The notes beneath the pieces are model-generated. The model saw only the letters and a program-made list of their open reading frames with translations. It was not told the origin of the DNA and searched no databases. Position numbers and translations under genes: made by a program. A stretch of 64,000 bases of DNA from Sutcliffiella horikoshii (lineage in GTDB: Bacteria; Bacillota; Bacilli; Bacillales; Bacillaceae_I). The stretch spans positions 124,001 to 188,000 of the forward strand of contig NZ_RXZI01000003.1 of NCBI RefSeq assembly GCF_021991925.1, given 5' to 3'. Shown here in pieces: positions 54,617 to 62,629 of the stretch. Each line of letters opens with the position of its first letter. The first letter of the stretch is position 1.

Positions 54617-55381
54617 TTGAGACATGCCGTGATTACAGCTGGTTCCAAAGGACTTGGAAGAAAAGTGACGGAAATGCTATTGGATAAAGGGTGTTCCGTC
54701 TCCATTAATTATAGAAGTGATACAGAAACAATTGAGCGCCTTAAAAAGGAATGGAAGGAAATCGGAGAGAATAGAATTCATTTCTTTCAAGGTGATGTGA
54801 CAAAAAAGGAAGAGATGTCCCGATTTATTGAAGAAGCAATAGAGAGATATGGAAGAATAGATTATTTAATCAATAATGCAGGCCCATATATTTTTGAAAG
54901 GAAAAAATTAGCAGATTACTCGGATGACGAATGGTACGAGATGATAGAAGGGAACTTAAGTGCCGTTTTTCACCTTTTCAAAAAAACAATTCCGGTAATG
55001 CGTAAACAACATTTTGGCCGCATTATTTCCTATGGCTTTCAAGGAGCAGAATCTTCTCCTGGCTGGGTGTACCGTTCAGCATTTGCTGCAGCTAAAGTCG
55101 GACTTGTATCTCTTACAAAAACAATCGCTTTTGAAGAAGCGGAAAACGGTATTACTGCCAATATGGTTTGTCCGGGAGATATTGTCGGCGATATGAAGGA
55201 AGCCACAATCGATCAGGCAATAAGTTTGGGAGATGCGAGAGATACTCCTGTGGGCAGATCCGGTACAGGAGAAGATATCGCACGGGCCATCGGATTTCTA
55301 TGTGATGACCGCTCTGATATGATTACCGGAGCTGTACTTGAGGTAACAGGTGGAGTGGAGGTCATTAACCGTTTTCGTTAA
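54617..55381 (+). CDS. Short-chain dehydrogenase family protein (YtkK-like)
   Basis: 254 residues from TTG 54617 (AAGGGGG ~8 nt ahead); the longer frame reaching back to 54449 overlaps the divergent permease start and is not real. Rossmann signature ITAGSKGLG at the N-terminus and LINNAGPYIF near residue 85. The catalytic YxxxK is altered: the sequence is SAFAAAKVG, with Phe where Tyr is expected. It may be a non-classical or inactive member. YtkK lies next to ald/ytkL in related genomes. Confidence 0.85.
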   Translation: MRHAVITAGSKGLGRKVTEMLLDKGCSVSINYRSDTETIERLKKEWKEIGENRIHFFQGDVTKKEEMSRFIEEAIERYGRIDYLINNAGPYIFERKKLADYSDDEWYEMIEGNLSAVFHLFKKTIPVMRKQHFGRIISYGFQGAESSPGWVYRSAFAAAKVGLVSLTKTIAFEEAENGITANMVCPGDIVGDMKEATIDQAISLGDARDTPVGRSGTGEDIARAIGFLCDDRSDMITGAVLEVTGGVEVINRFR

Positions 55382-55419
55382 GAAATTGGCCAATTAGATT
55401 TTTTGACAATTCCGTCTGT

Positions 55420-55433
55420 TTTAAGCGCTTACA
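55420..55433. promoter_or_regulatory. cre-like site before ald
   Basis: TTTAAGCGCTTACA, one mismatch from TGWAARCGYTWWCW, 20 bp before the ald -35. Confidence 0.6.
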
Positions 55434-55452
55434 AAATTGGATAAAAAACTAT

Positions 55453-55480
55453 TTTACATTTTCTAGTTTAATGTTATATT
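55453..55480 (+). promoter_or_regulatory. Promoter of ald
   Basis: TTTACA (55453-55458), 16-bp spacer, TATATT (55475-55480). Confidence 0.6.
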
Positions 55481-55528
55481 AGTTACGTCTTAACGCTTTG
55501 TGATTATGATGAGGGAGGTATTTAATCC

Positions 55529-56650
55529 ATGAGAATTGGTGTACCTAGAGAGATAAAAAACAACGAAAACCGTGTTGCGATGACCCCTGCAGGTGTAGTG
55601 AACCTAGTTGGGTTCGGACATGAAGTATACATAGAAAAAGAAGCTGGTATCGGATCAGGCTTTACAGATGAGCAGTATGTACAAGCTGGTGCGAAAATGG
55701 TGGAAACGGCAGAAGAAGCATGGTCCATGGATATGGTCATGAAAGTAAAAGAGCCTCTTCCTTCCGAGTATGACTATTTCCGTGAAGGATTAATCCTTTT
55801 CACTTATCTGCATCTTGCCCCGGAACCAGAATTAACAAAAGCTTTGATCGACAACAAAGTAGTCGGTATTGCTTATGAAACGGTACAACTTCCAAACGGT
55901 TCCCTGCCTTTATTGACACCAATGAGTGAAGTGGCTGGACGTATGGCTACTCAAATCGGTGCTCAATTCCTTGAAAAAATCAAAGGTGGAAAAGGAATTC
56001 TTCTAGGTGGTGTTCCTGGTGTCCGCCGCGGGAAAGTAACGATCATCGGTGGAGGTGTCGCTGGTACAAATGCTGCTAAGATGGCAATTGGACTTGGTGC
56101 GGATGTGACAATCCTTGACTTGAACCCGGATCGCCTTCGTCAGCTTGATGATATTTTCGGAAAAGACATTCAGACACTTATGAGTAACCCATTGAACCTT
56201 GAAATTGCTGTGAAAGAATCCGATCTTGTTATCGGTGCCGTTCTAATTCCAGGTGCTAAAGCTCCGAAGCTGGTTTCAGAGGAAATGATCCAATCCATGG
56301 GTGCAGGTTCTGTGGTTGTGGATATTGCCATTGACCAAGGCGGGATTTTTGAAACGACAGATCGCATCACCACGCATGATGACCCTACTTATGTGAAACA
56401 TGAAGTAGTCCACTATGCAGTTGCAAATATGCCTGGTGCGGTTCCACGTACATCTACCATTGCATTGACGAACGTAACGGTTCCATATGCGGTGCAGATT
56501 GCAAACAAGGGCTACAAACAGGCATGCCTGGATAACGAAGCGATTCTTAAAGGAATCAACACGCTAGACGGATATGTAACATATGCAGCAGTGGCTGAGT
56601 CTCACGGTTTGGCATATGAGAGTGCAAGTAACCTTTTGGTTAAAAGCTAA
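55529..56650 (+). CDS. ald: Alanine dehydrogenase
   Basis: 373 residues. N-terminal [20 protein letters not shown] is the AlaDH/PNT signature; substrate lysine and arginine in this block; NAD site [25 protein letters not shown] near residue 165 (Rossmann GxGxxG-like). Interconverts L-alanine and pyruvate, and is used for sporulation and growth on alanine. A cre-like site and promoter lie upstream; a bidirectional terminator lies downstream. Confidence 0.97.
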   Translation: MRIGVPREIKNNENRVAMTPAGVVNLVGFGHEVYIEKEAGIGSGFTDEQYVQAGAKMVETAEEAWSMDMVMKVKEPLPSEYDYFREGLILFTYLHLAPEPELTKALIDNKVVGIAYETVQLPNGSLPLLTPMSEVAGRMATQIGAQFLEKIKGGKGILLGGVPGVRRGKVTIIGGGVAGTNAAKMAIGLGADVTILDLNPDRLRQLDDIFGKDIQTLMSNPLNLEIAVKESDLVIGAVLIPGAKAPKLVSEEMIQSMGAGSVVVDIAIDQGGIFETTDRITTHDDPTYVKHEVVHYAVANMPGAVPRTSTIALTNVTVPYAVQIANKGYKQACLDNEAILKGINTLDGYVTYAAVAESHGLAYESASNLLVKS

Positions 56651-56661
56651 TTGGTTTTATT

Positions 56662-56702
56662 AAAAAACAGGTATCCATGAGTGGCATGGATACCTGTTTT
56701 TA
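56662..56702. terminator. Bidirectional terminator ald / Xaa-Pro peptidase
   Basis: AAAAACAGGTATCCATG / CATGGATACCTGTTTTT stem. Confidence 0.9.
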
Positions 56703-57815
56703 TTATGGTTTGATAATCTGTAAATCTTTCGGATAGCTTGTCAACAGCTCTATTCCGCTGTTCGTTACTAAAATATCGTCCTCGATTCGTACACCGCCAA
56801 CTCCCGGTTTGTAGATTCCAGGTTCAATGGTGAATGCCATTCCTTTTTGCAGTTTCATCGTATTCGTTTCATTCATGGATGGATACTCGTGCACTTCAAT
56901 TCCAAGGCCATGGCCGATACGATGTGTAAAATATTCCCCAAAACCACTTTCCGTTATGATCGAGCGAGCTGTGCGATCAATCTGTCCGATTTCCACGCCA
57001 GGTTTACAGATATCCACTGCAGCAAGCTGGGCTTTTAGTACGGTTTCATAGATTTCTTCTTGTTGCTCATTCACAGTTCCAAATGCAACCGTCCTCGTGA
57101 TATCTGAACAATAGCCGTTTAAGACAACGCCAAGGTCAAATAATACAAGGTCACCTTCCTTCACCTGATCCAAGCCCGGTTTCCCATGAGGAGCGGCAGT
57201 CTTCAAACCTGTCAGCGCCATGGTCGAAAAGGACATCTGACTGATTCCTTTTTTCTTCAGCTCATACTCAATCGTTGCAACAAGCTCCTGCTCGGTGACG
57301 CCCTTCTTGAGGTGGTGCACCCCAACTTCCACTCCGAAATCGGCAAGCTTTGCAGCTTCTCTCAAAATAGAAACCTCTTCCTCATCCTTCACAAGACGAA
57401 GCTGATACATTTTGTCTTCCGCAGCGGCAAGATTCACCCCTGGGAAAATTCCTTCTAACTTATGTAAACGGGCTACCGTCATATGCTCCTGCTCCACAGC
57501 AAGCTTTTCCATGGTAATGCCCTGCTGCTTCACATACTCCTGAACTTTTTGCCAGGGATCATCGGTATCATTATATCCGACAATGCCATAAGCCCAGCCA
57601 GTATTCTTCACCTGTTCGACTTCCATATTCGGGCAGACAATCGCAGGCTCATTGTTAGGAAAAGCCAAAAGCCCTAAAAGTCTTTCGTGTGGATCCGTGT
57701 AAAATCCGCTTATGTAAAAAACGTTCGGGGTAGAAGTCAAGAAACATCCGGACAAGTCCTCCTGTTTCAACCAATCCACCAGTTGTTGCAAACGATGTTC
57801 TTTCAAATCAGTCAC
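56703..57815 (-). CDS. Xaa-Pro dipeptidase, M24 family
   Basis: 370 residues. N-terminal creatinase-like domain (~1-130), then the M24 pita-bread domain with all five metal ligands: Asp in VLFDLGVV and SDITRTVAF, His in HRIGHGLGIEVHE, Glu in TIEPGIYKPG and RIEDDILV. Releases the N-terminal residue from Xaa-Pro dipeptides in the cytoplasm. Close to the YkvY/YqhT type of Bacillus. Start ATG at 57815 with AAGGAGTG ahead. A weak cre-like sequence lies at 57848. Confidence 0.9.
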   Translation of the reverse strand: MTDLKEHRLQQLVDWLKQEDLSGCFLTSTPNVFYISGFYTDPHERLLGLLAFPNNEPAIVCPNMEVEQVKNTGWAYGIVGYNDTDDPWQKVQEYVKQQGITMEKLAVEQEHMTVARLHKLEGIFPGVNLAAAEDKMYQLRLVKDEEEVSILREAAKLADFGVEVGVHHLKKGVTEQELVATIEYELKKKGISQMSFSTMALTGLKTAAPHGKPGLDQVKEGDLVLFDLGVVLNGYCSDITRTVAFGTVNEQQEEIYETVLKAQLAAVDICKPGVEIGQIDRTARSIITESGFGEYFTHRIGHGLGIEVHEYPSMNETNTMKLQKGMAFTIEPGIYKPGVGGVRIEDDILVTNSGIELLTSYPKDLQIIKP

Positions 57816-58120
57816 TCCTTTTTTATGAAAATGTAAAACTGCGCAAATTAATACGTTTACATTTAGAGTATCAGGGAATTAAACATCTGTAAATTTCTAA
57901 ATGATTATTGTTAATCAAGGTGAAAATTCGGCAGACTGTTCATCCATTCTAAAATGGGAATGCAGTCTATCCTGTAAAGACTGGAAAAGAGCACGAGTAT
58001 AATACGTGACAAACATTCGCAAAAACCCTGATTCAGTTATTTAGTAGAAGGACTTTTCCTAAAAAAAGAGAAGATAAACGAGTGAGAAGAATATTTGTTT
58101 GAGAAGGAGAGGTTGTTAGA
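57816..58120. promoter_or_regulatory. 305-bp divergent control region
   Basis: Gap between the Xaa-Pro peptidase (minus) and ytkL (plus). Holds a weak cre-like TTAATACGTTTACA (57848-57861, two mismatches) near the peptidase side and a TATAAT (57998-58003) with poor -35 TAAAGA toward ytkL. No further gene seen. Confidence 0.35.
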
Positions 58121-58804
58121 ATGAAGGTTTCCTATCATGGACATTCTGTAGTAAAAGTAGAGGCTAACGGAAAAACCATTCTTTTTGATCCGTTTATCAC
58201 GGGGAATGATTTGACGGATTTGAAAGCGGATGATTTGAAAGTGGATGTGATTTTATTAACGCACGGTCACAATGACCATGTTGGAGATACCGTGGACCTG
58301 GCCCTTAAAAATGATGCGTTGGTTGTGGCACCTTTTGAACTTGCCGAATATTTGGGGTGGCAGGGTGTAAATGTACATCAAATGCATATCGGGGGAGCGC
58401 ATGAGTTTGATTTTGGGAAGGTGAAATTGACCCAGGCTTTCCATGGCTCCAGTTATACAGATTATGAAACAAAAACAATCGTCTATACCGGAATGCCCAG
58501 CGGGATCCTCCTTACTATCGACGGAAAGACGATTTTCCATGCCGGGGACACGGCATTATTTTCTGATATGAAAATGATCGGGGAGTTAAATGACATTGAT
58601 GTGGCGTTTCTGCCAATTGGAGATAATTTCACGATGGGTCCAGATGATGCGGTACTTGCTGCAAAATGGCTGGATGCCTCCACGGTGGTTCCAATCCATT
58701 TCAACACCTTCCCAGTGATTGAACAAAATCCTCATGATTTTGTTTCCAAGTTGCCAAATGGTGTGGGAAAGGTTCTAGAGCCAGGGGAATCAATGGAGTT
58801 ATAG
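58121..58804 (+). CDS. ytkL: YtkL, metallo-beta-lactamase-fold hydrolase
   Basis: 227 residues. UlaG-like MBL fold: [13 protein letters not shown] at the start, [16 protein letters not shown] near 45-60 (HxHxDH site), [11 protein letters not shown] near 105, [12 protein letters not shown] near 138 and VVPIHFNTF near 190. A metal-dependent hydrolase of unknown substrate. Length and position match B. subtilis ytkL. Start ATG with GAAGGAGAGG ahead. Confidence 0.93.
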   Translation: MKVSYHGHSVVKVEANGKTILFDPFITGNDLTDLKADDLKVDVILLTHGHNDHVGDTVDLALKNDALVVAPFELAEYLGWQGVNVHQMHIGGAHEFDFGKVKLTQAFHGSSYTDYETKTIVYTGMPSGILLTIDGKTIFHAGDTALFSDMKMIGELNDIDVAFLPIGDNFTMGPDDAVLAAKWLDASTVVPIHFNTFPVIEQNPHDFVSKLPNGVGKVLEPGESMEL

Positions 58805-58816
58805 GGAGATGCAAAG

Positions 58817-58844
58817 AAAAGAAGCGGTTTTGCTTCTTTTTTTT
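58817..58844 (+). terminator. Terminator after ytkL
   Basis: AAAAGAAGC-GGTTTT-GCTTCTTTT hairpin followed by TTTT. Confidence 0.8.
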
Positions 58845-58897
58845 GTTGTCATGAATATACATGATACAAGCTACCCGAGTTTGGAAGGAGGTGTCAT

Positions 58898-59143
58898 GTG
58901 TTGAAAAACAGATTATTATTATCGTTGTTATGTATCGCTGCCCTTTTGTATGTGGCCGTCCCACGTTTGCCAGTAATAGAAGATGGACTTGCAGGTTGGT
59001 TTGCCATTGCTTGGATAGTGCTTGCATTAATGGCCGTTGGGGGGAATATGGCAGCGATCATGTACTTACCTAAGAGAAAACGAATGGTACAGAAAGCGAA
59101 ATTGGCACAGGTGAAAAAGGTCCGATTGCGTCAATATCAGTAA
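58898..59143 (+). CDS. Small two-helix membrane protein
   Basis: 81 residues from GTG 58898 (AAGGAGG 6 nt ahead; TTG 58901 is possible too). Two hydrophobic segments: LLLSLLCIAALLYVAVPRLP (residues ~6-25) and WFAIAWIVLALMAVGGNMAA (~34-53). A strongly basic tail follows (KRKRMVQKAKLAQVKKVRLR). No family recognised. Located between ytkL and ytoI, where B. subtilis has nothing that I recall. Confidence 0.72.
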   Translation: MLKNRLLLSLLCIAALLYVAVPRLPVIEDGLAGWFAIAWIVLALMAVGGNMAAIMYLPKRKRMVQKAKLAQVKKVRLRQYQ

Positions 59144-59254
59144 ACACGTTGAATACAAGGCTTCACACCCGTATAATGAAGGTATAATAACGGTTGTTAG
59201 GTAGATGCGAAAGTATTTGAGAACAGCCAATAACTATGTGGACGGGTGAAGAGT

Positions 59255-60562
59255 GTGACGAAGCATGAACAGATTCTCCAATATATCGAAGAACTTCCTA
59301 TTGGGGAAAAAATATCAGTACGACAAATAGCCAAGGCTTTGACGGTCAGTGAAGGTACAGCATACAGAGCGATCAAGGATGCCGAAAACAAAGGATATGT
59401 TAGTACCATCGAACGCGTTGGTACTATTCGTATTGAACGGAAAAAGAAAGAGAATATCGAAAAGCTGACTTTCGCCGAAGTGGTCAACATTGTGGATGGA
59501 CAAGTTCTTGGAGGAAAAGAAGGACTCCATAAAACACTAAACAAATTTGTCATCGGTGCCATGAAGCTTGAAGCGATGATGCGCTATACGGATGCTGGAA
59601 ACCTTTTGATTGTCGGTAACCGCTATAATGCACATAAGTTAGCAATCGAGGCGGGAGCGGCCGTATTGATTACCGGTGGCTTTGATACGGATGAAGAGGT
59701 CAAGCGACTAGCTGATGAAATGAAACTACCGATCATCTCGAGTAGCTATGATACTTTCACCGTTGCAACCTTGATCAACCGGGCTATTTACGATCAGTTG
59801 ATTAAAAAGGAGATCGTGTTGGTGGAGGATATTTTGACACCAATTGAGGCGACGACCTACTTAACGACAGAGGACACCATTGCAGAATGGTACAAAGTGA
59901 ATGAGGAAATCAAACATAGCCGTTTTCCTATCATTGATAAGAACCTGAAAGTCCAAGGTGTGGTTACCTCCAAGGATGTACTTGGGAAGGATTCGGGCAC
60001 GCTTATCGAAAAAGTGATGACAAAAAACCCTATCACTGTAAATGGTAAGACTTCGGTTGCTTCTGCAGCCCATATCATGGTATGGGAAGGAATTGAGATG
60101 CTGCCGGTCGTGGACCCGAGCCATCGACTCCTTGGAATCATCAGTCGTCAGGACGTACTGAAGGCTTTGCAAATGATCCAAAGGCAGCCACAGGTAGGCG
60201 AAACACTTGATGATATTGTGACCAACCAATTTGTGGATGTCACAGAATCCAAAGGGGAAGAGGCCTACCAAAGTGAAGTCACACCACAGATGACCAATTC
60301 GGTGGGGACGATATCTTATGGTGTGTTCACCACCATCGTGACAGAGGCTGCAAAGCGTGTGATACGGAATTTGAAAAAGAGTGATATGGTCGTGGAGAAT
60401 ATCACGATTTATTTCATCAAGCCAGTCCAGATCGACAGTACAATTGAGATTCGTCCAAAAGTGCTGGAGGTCGGCCGCAAGTTCGGAAAAGTGGACGTGG
60501 AAGTGTACCATGATGGCAATGTCGTCGGCAAGGCGATGATGATGGTGCAGTTGATACAATAA
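59255..60562 (+). CDS. ytoI: YtoI, HTH-DRTGG-CBS-hotdog protein
   Basis: 435 residues from GTG 59255 (GGGTG 6 nt ahead); an earlier GTG at 59246 has no site. Order of domains: winged helix (KISVRQIAKALTVSEGTAYR, ~18-37), DRTGG-like domain (~80-180, NLLIVGNRYNAHKLAIEAGA), two CBS motifs (~195-300, GVVTSKDVLGKD and GIISRQDVLKAL) and a hotdog thioesterase-like domain (~330-435). Probably a nucleotide-sensing regulator of unknown target; DRTGG and CBS pairs bind nucleotides elsewhere. Confidence 0.93.
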   Translation: MTKHEQILQYIEELPIGEKISVRQIAKALTVSEGTAYRAIKDAENKGYVSTIERVGTIRIERKKKENIEKLTFAEVVNIVDGQVLGGKEGLHKTLNKFVIGAMKLEAMMRYTDAGNLLIVGNRYNAHKLAIEAGAAVLITGGFDTDEEVKRLADEMKLPIISSSYDTFTVATLINRAIYDQLIKKEIVLVEDILTPIEATTYLTTEDTIAEWYKVNEEIKHSRFPIIDKNLKVQGVVTSKDVLGKDSGTLIEKVMTKNPITVNGKTSVASAAHIMVWEGIEMLPVVDPSHRLLGIISRQDVLKALQMIQRQPQVGETLDDIVTNQFVDVTESKGEEAYQSEVTPQMTNSVGTISYGVFTTIVTEAAKRVIRNLKKSDMVVENITIYFIKPVQIDSTIEIRPKVLEVGRKFGKVDVEVYHDGNVVGKAMMMVQLIQ

Positions 60563-60575
60563 GCTTGTTTGGGAT

Positions 60576-60607
60576 TGCGCGCTCACCGATTGTGGTGGGG
60601 GCGCTTT
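60576..60607 (+). terminator. Terminator after ytoI
   Basis: GCGCGCTCACC / GGTGGGGGCGC stem followed by TTTTT. Confidence 0.65.
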
Positions 60608-60667
60608 TTGGTGTTGGTTGGGATATTGGGAAGCGGGGGAACTAAGATTAAGATTAAGGGGTGTGGT

Positions 60668-60688
60668 GGGGAGCAGGGTGGGGGTGGG
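60668..60688 (+). other. G-quadruplex motif
   Basis: Four G-runs (60668-60671, 60676-60678, 60680-60684, 60686-60688) with loops of 4, 1 and 1 nt in an otherwise A/T-rich gap. Confidence 0.6.
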
Positions 60689-60712
60689 TGGAATTTGTGG
60701 AAACTAGCCGAC

Positions 60713-60848
60713 TTCATGATATATTGGATTATTTCATGATATAAGTCAAAATTTCATGATATATTTTCAGAATTCATGATATATTTTCAGAATTCATGAT
60801 ATATCTTCAAAATTCATGATATATCCTCAGAATTCATGATAAAATTCG
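60713..60848. repeat. 20-bp-period array, core TTCATGATATAT (7 units)
   Basis: Core TTCATGATAT at 60713, 60733, 60753, 60773, 60793, 60813 and 60833: exactly 20 bp apart. It is the reverse complement of the core in the array at 47940. Lies between ytoI and the NERD gene. Confidence 0.92.
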
Positions 60849-60933
60849 ATTTTCCCTAATATCCAAAATTTCTAAAGGATTTCACGTCTCCCTATCGAAT
60901 TATATCCAACAACATACTAAAAGGAGAGATGAA

Positions 60934-61911
60934 ATGATAAAGAAATCAAGGGAAAAGTCAGTAAGGTTATTGACTCTCGAAGCAGCAATCAGAAGAGTGC
61001 CTCCTGAACATCCAAAATATCATTTAATAGAGAAGGAACATGGTAAATTGCATTACGGTTTTATCGGTGAGAAAGCCCTTGATTATTTCCTCACTTTCCT
61101 CCCCAATAAAAATACCCAATTGCTACACGGACTACGTATAGAGGATCCTCTAAATCGATTCTTTCAAATGGACACCCTTTTGATTACTCCCGGTTATGGT
61201 CTAATTTTAGATTCAAAATATGTTTCTGGTGCACTAGAGTTTGATCAGACAACCAATCATTTAATAAGGCGTAGAGGAGAGGAGAGGGAGAAGTTTGGAG
61301 ATCCTTTATCCCAAATTGAGCGTCAAAAATATCAATTCACGTTATGGTTGGATAAGCATAATTTTCCCCCTTTACCGATTGGCGGACAAATAGTTCTGAC
61401 TCACTCCAATGCCACCTTAATCAATGCAACACCATCCCTTATGAAAAAAGTTACATTTCATACAAATCTTCCAAACAAGCTCCAGGCTATTGATAATCAG
61501 AAGTTTCAGCCTCTGCTGGATAACCCCACATACAAAAAACTTTCTAAGGTCCTTATTAAAAAACATACACCTGATGAATTTTCGATATTCAACCATTTTG
61601 GCATCCATTACCATGAACTTAGAAAGGGAGTTTTTTGTCCTGCTTGCGCCCACTTACCTATGTCACAAAAGCACGGGGGTTGGATATGTAGGAATTGCGG
61701 GGTGTATTCCAAAACAGCGCACTTAAAAGATTTAATGGATTATAAATTATTAGTTGGTAATACCATTACAAACAAAATGATAAGAGATTTCTTTCTTCTT
61801 CCTTCACCAAATGTAGCAAGTTATCTATTATCCTCCATGAGTCTACCTGCCAAAGGAACCCACAAAGGCAGAAAATACTTATTGGATCATTTTCAATACA
61901 ATCCTAAGTAA
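60934..61911 (+). CDS. NERD domain protein with zinc ribbon
   Basis: 325 residues. The NERD (nuclease-related) domain covers ~40-150: GFIGEKALDYFLTFLP, the FFQMDTLLITPGYGLILDSK core (Asp and Asp/Lys of the nuclease site) and SQIERQKYQFTLWL. A zinc ribbon follows at ~235-260 (CPACAHLP ... WICRNCG). Ends with a basic helical tail. Role unknown; NERD proteins are scattered, sometimes on mobile DNA. Inserted between ytoI and ytpI, next to a tandem array and a MITE-like element. AAAAGGAGAG precedes the ATG. Confidence 0.85.
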   Translation: MIKKSREKSVRLLTLEAAIRRVPPEHPKYHLIEKEHGKLHYGFIGEKALDYFLTFLPNKNTQLLHGLRIEDPLNRFFQMDTLLITPGYGLILDSKYVSGALEFDQTTNHLIRRRGEEREKFGDPLSQIERQKYQFTLWLDKHNFPPLPIGGQIVLTHSNATLINATPSLMKKVTFHTNLPNKLQAIDNQKFQPLLDNPTYKKLSKVLIKKHTPDEFSIFNHFGIHYHELRKGVFCPACAHLPMSQKHGGWICRNCGVYSKTAHLKDLMDYKLLVGNTITNKMIRDFFLLPSPNVASYLLSSMSLPAKGTHKGRKYLLDHFQYNPK

Positions 61912-62081
61912 TAATAAAAGGCTCTTTTCGTAAACTTTGTTGCTTTTCGGATGGATACATCACCCGTTATTTTACTTACTGTCGTGCTCTTTTCCCCGCA
62001 GTACTTAAGAAACTACTTGCACCTTATAGAGTATGAGAGCAAGTAAATAGCAACAATCTTTGAGAAAAGAGCCTAATAAAA
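61912..62081. mobile_element. MITE-like inverted-repeat element with 8-bp direct repeats
   Basis: Imperfect 25-bp inverted repeats at 61920-61944 (GGCTCTTTTC...GTTGCT) and 62049-62073 (AGCAAC...GAAAAGAGCC), 21 of 25 pairing, enclose about 104 bp without a gene. The perfect 8-bp direct repeat TAATAAAA flanks them (61912-61919 and 62074-62081), as expected for a target duplication. No transposase inside. Confidence 0.6.
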
Positions 62082-62107
62082 AAAGCCGCCCCACTCTAAG
62101 GGCGACT
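62078..62107 (-). terminator. Terminator of ytpI
   Basis: Minus strand: GTCGCCC / GGGCGGC stem followed by TTTTTTT. It overlaps the right-hand direct repeat of the MITE-like element. Confidence 0.75.
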
Positions 62108-62115
62108 CATAAATC

Positions 62116-62448
62116 TTAATTCGTAACGGTCTTCTCTTTCATTTCCGCTTCTTTCACCGCTTCCGCTTCTTCTATCGCAAATGGTAGGTAGAAACGGTAG
62201 GCTTTGTAGCCGGCCCAGATGCTGCCGAGTCCCACAAGTACAAGGACAATTCCGACCACGATCGCAACAGTGGACATTGGGTCGATCAGTGTATTGATTC
62301 CAAAGAAGAATACAAAGCTTCCAAGGGCGATGCTGGATTTTGCGCTTAGCCACTTCTTCTCAGCAGGAAGGTGGGTGCGGAAGTATTTCACTTTATACAT
62401 CAAGTAGAACATCAGGGAAAAGATGATGAGAAAAACAAAAATAGCCAA
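62116..62448 (-). CDS. ytpI: YtpI family membrane protein
   Basis: 110 residues, three membrane helices: ~1-18 (AIFVFLIIFSLMFYLMY), ~40-58 (SIALGSFVFFFGINTLID) and ~62-85 (VAIVVGIVLVLVGLGSIWAGY). The blocks KVKYFRTHLPAEKKWLSAKSS and the ending AYRFYLPFAIEE match the YtpI family. Acidic tail. Function unknown. Divergent from nrnA, as in B. subtilis. Confidence 0.9.
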   Translation of the reverse strand: MAIFVFLIIFSLMFYLMYKVKYFRTHLPAEKKWLSAKSSIALGSFVFFFGINTLIDPMSTVAIVVGIVLVLVGLGSIWAGYKAYRFYLPFAIEEAEAVKEAEMKEKTVTN

Positions 62449-62629
62449 AAGGACACACTCCTTCTATATTCATTATCTTACTTATAATTCTAACATAAGC
62501 ATACAAGCTATATTGTAACGTGTTCGTGAACAAAATTCTACTTTTGCATTCAAATGGTTAATCCTTTGAGAACGTAGCAAACTGTGATTAAATAAAAGAA
62601 AAGATACAGGTGAAAGAGGGATACATACG

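Noticed and set aside
59861-60586. 241-residue minus-strand open frame
   Set aside because: Antisense to ytoI, which has clear domains; composition (many His, Leu) is that of a shadow frame.
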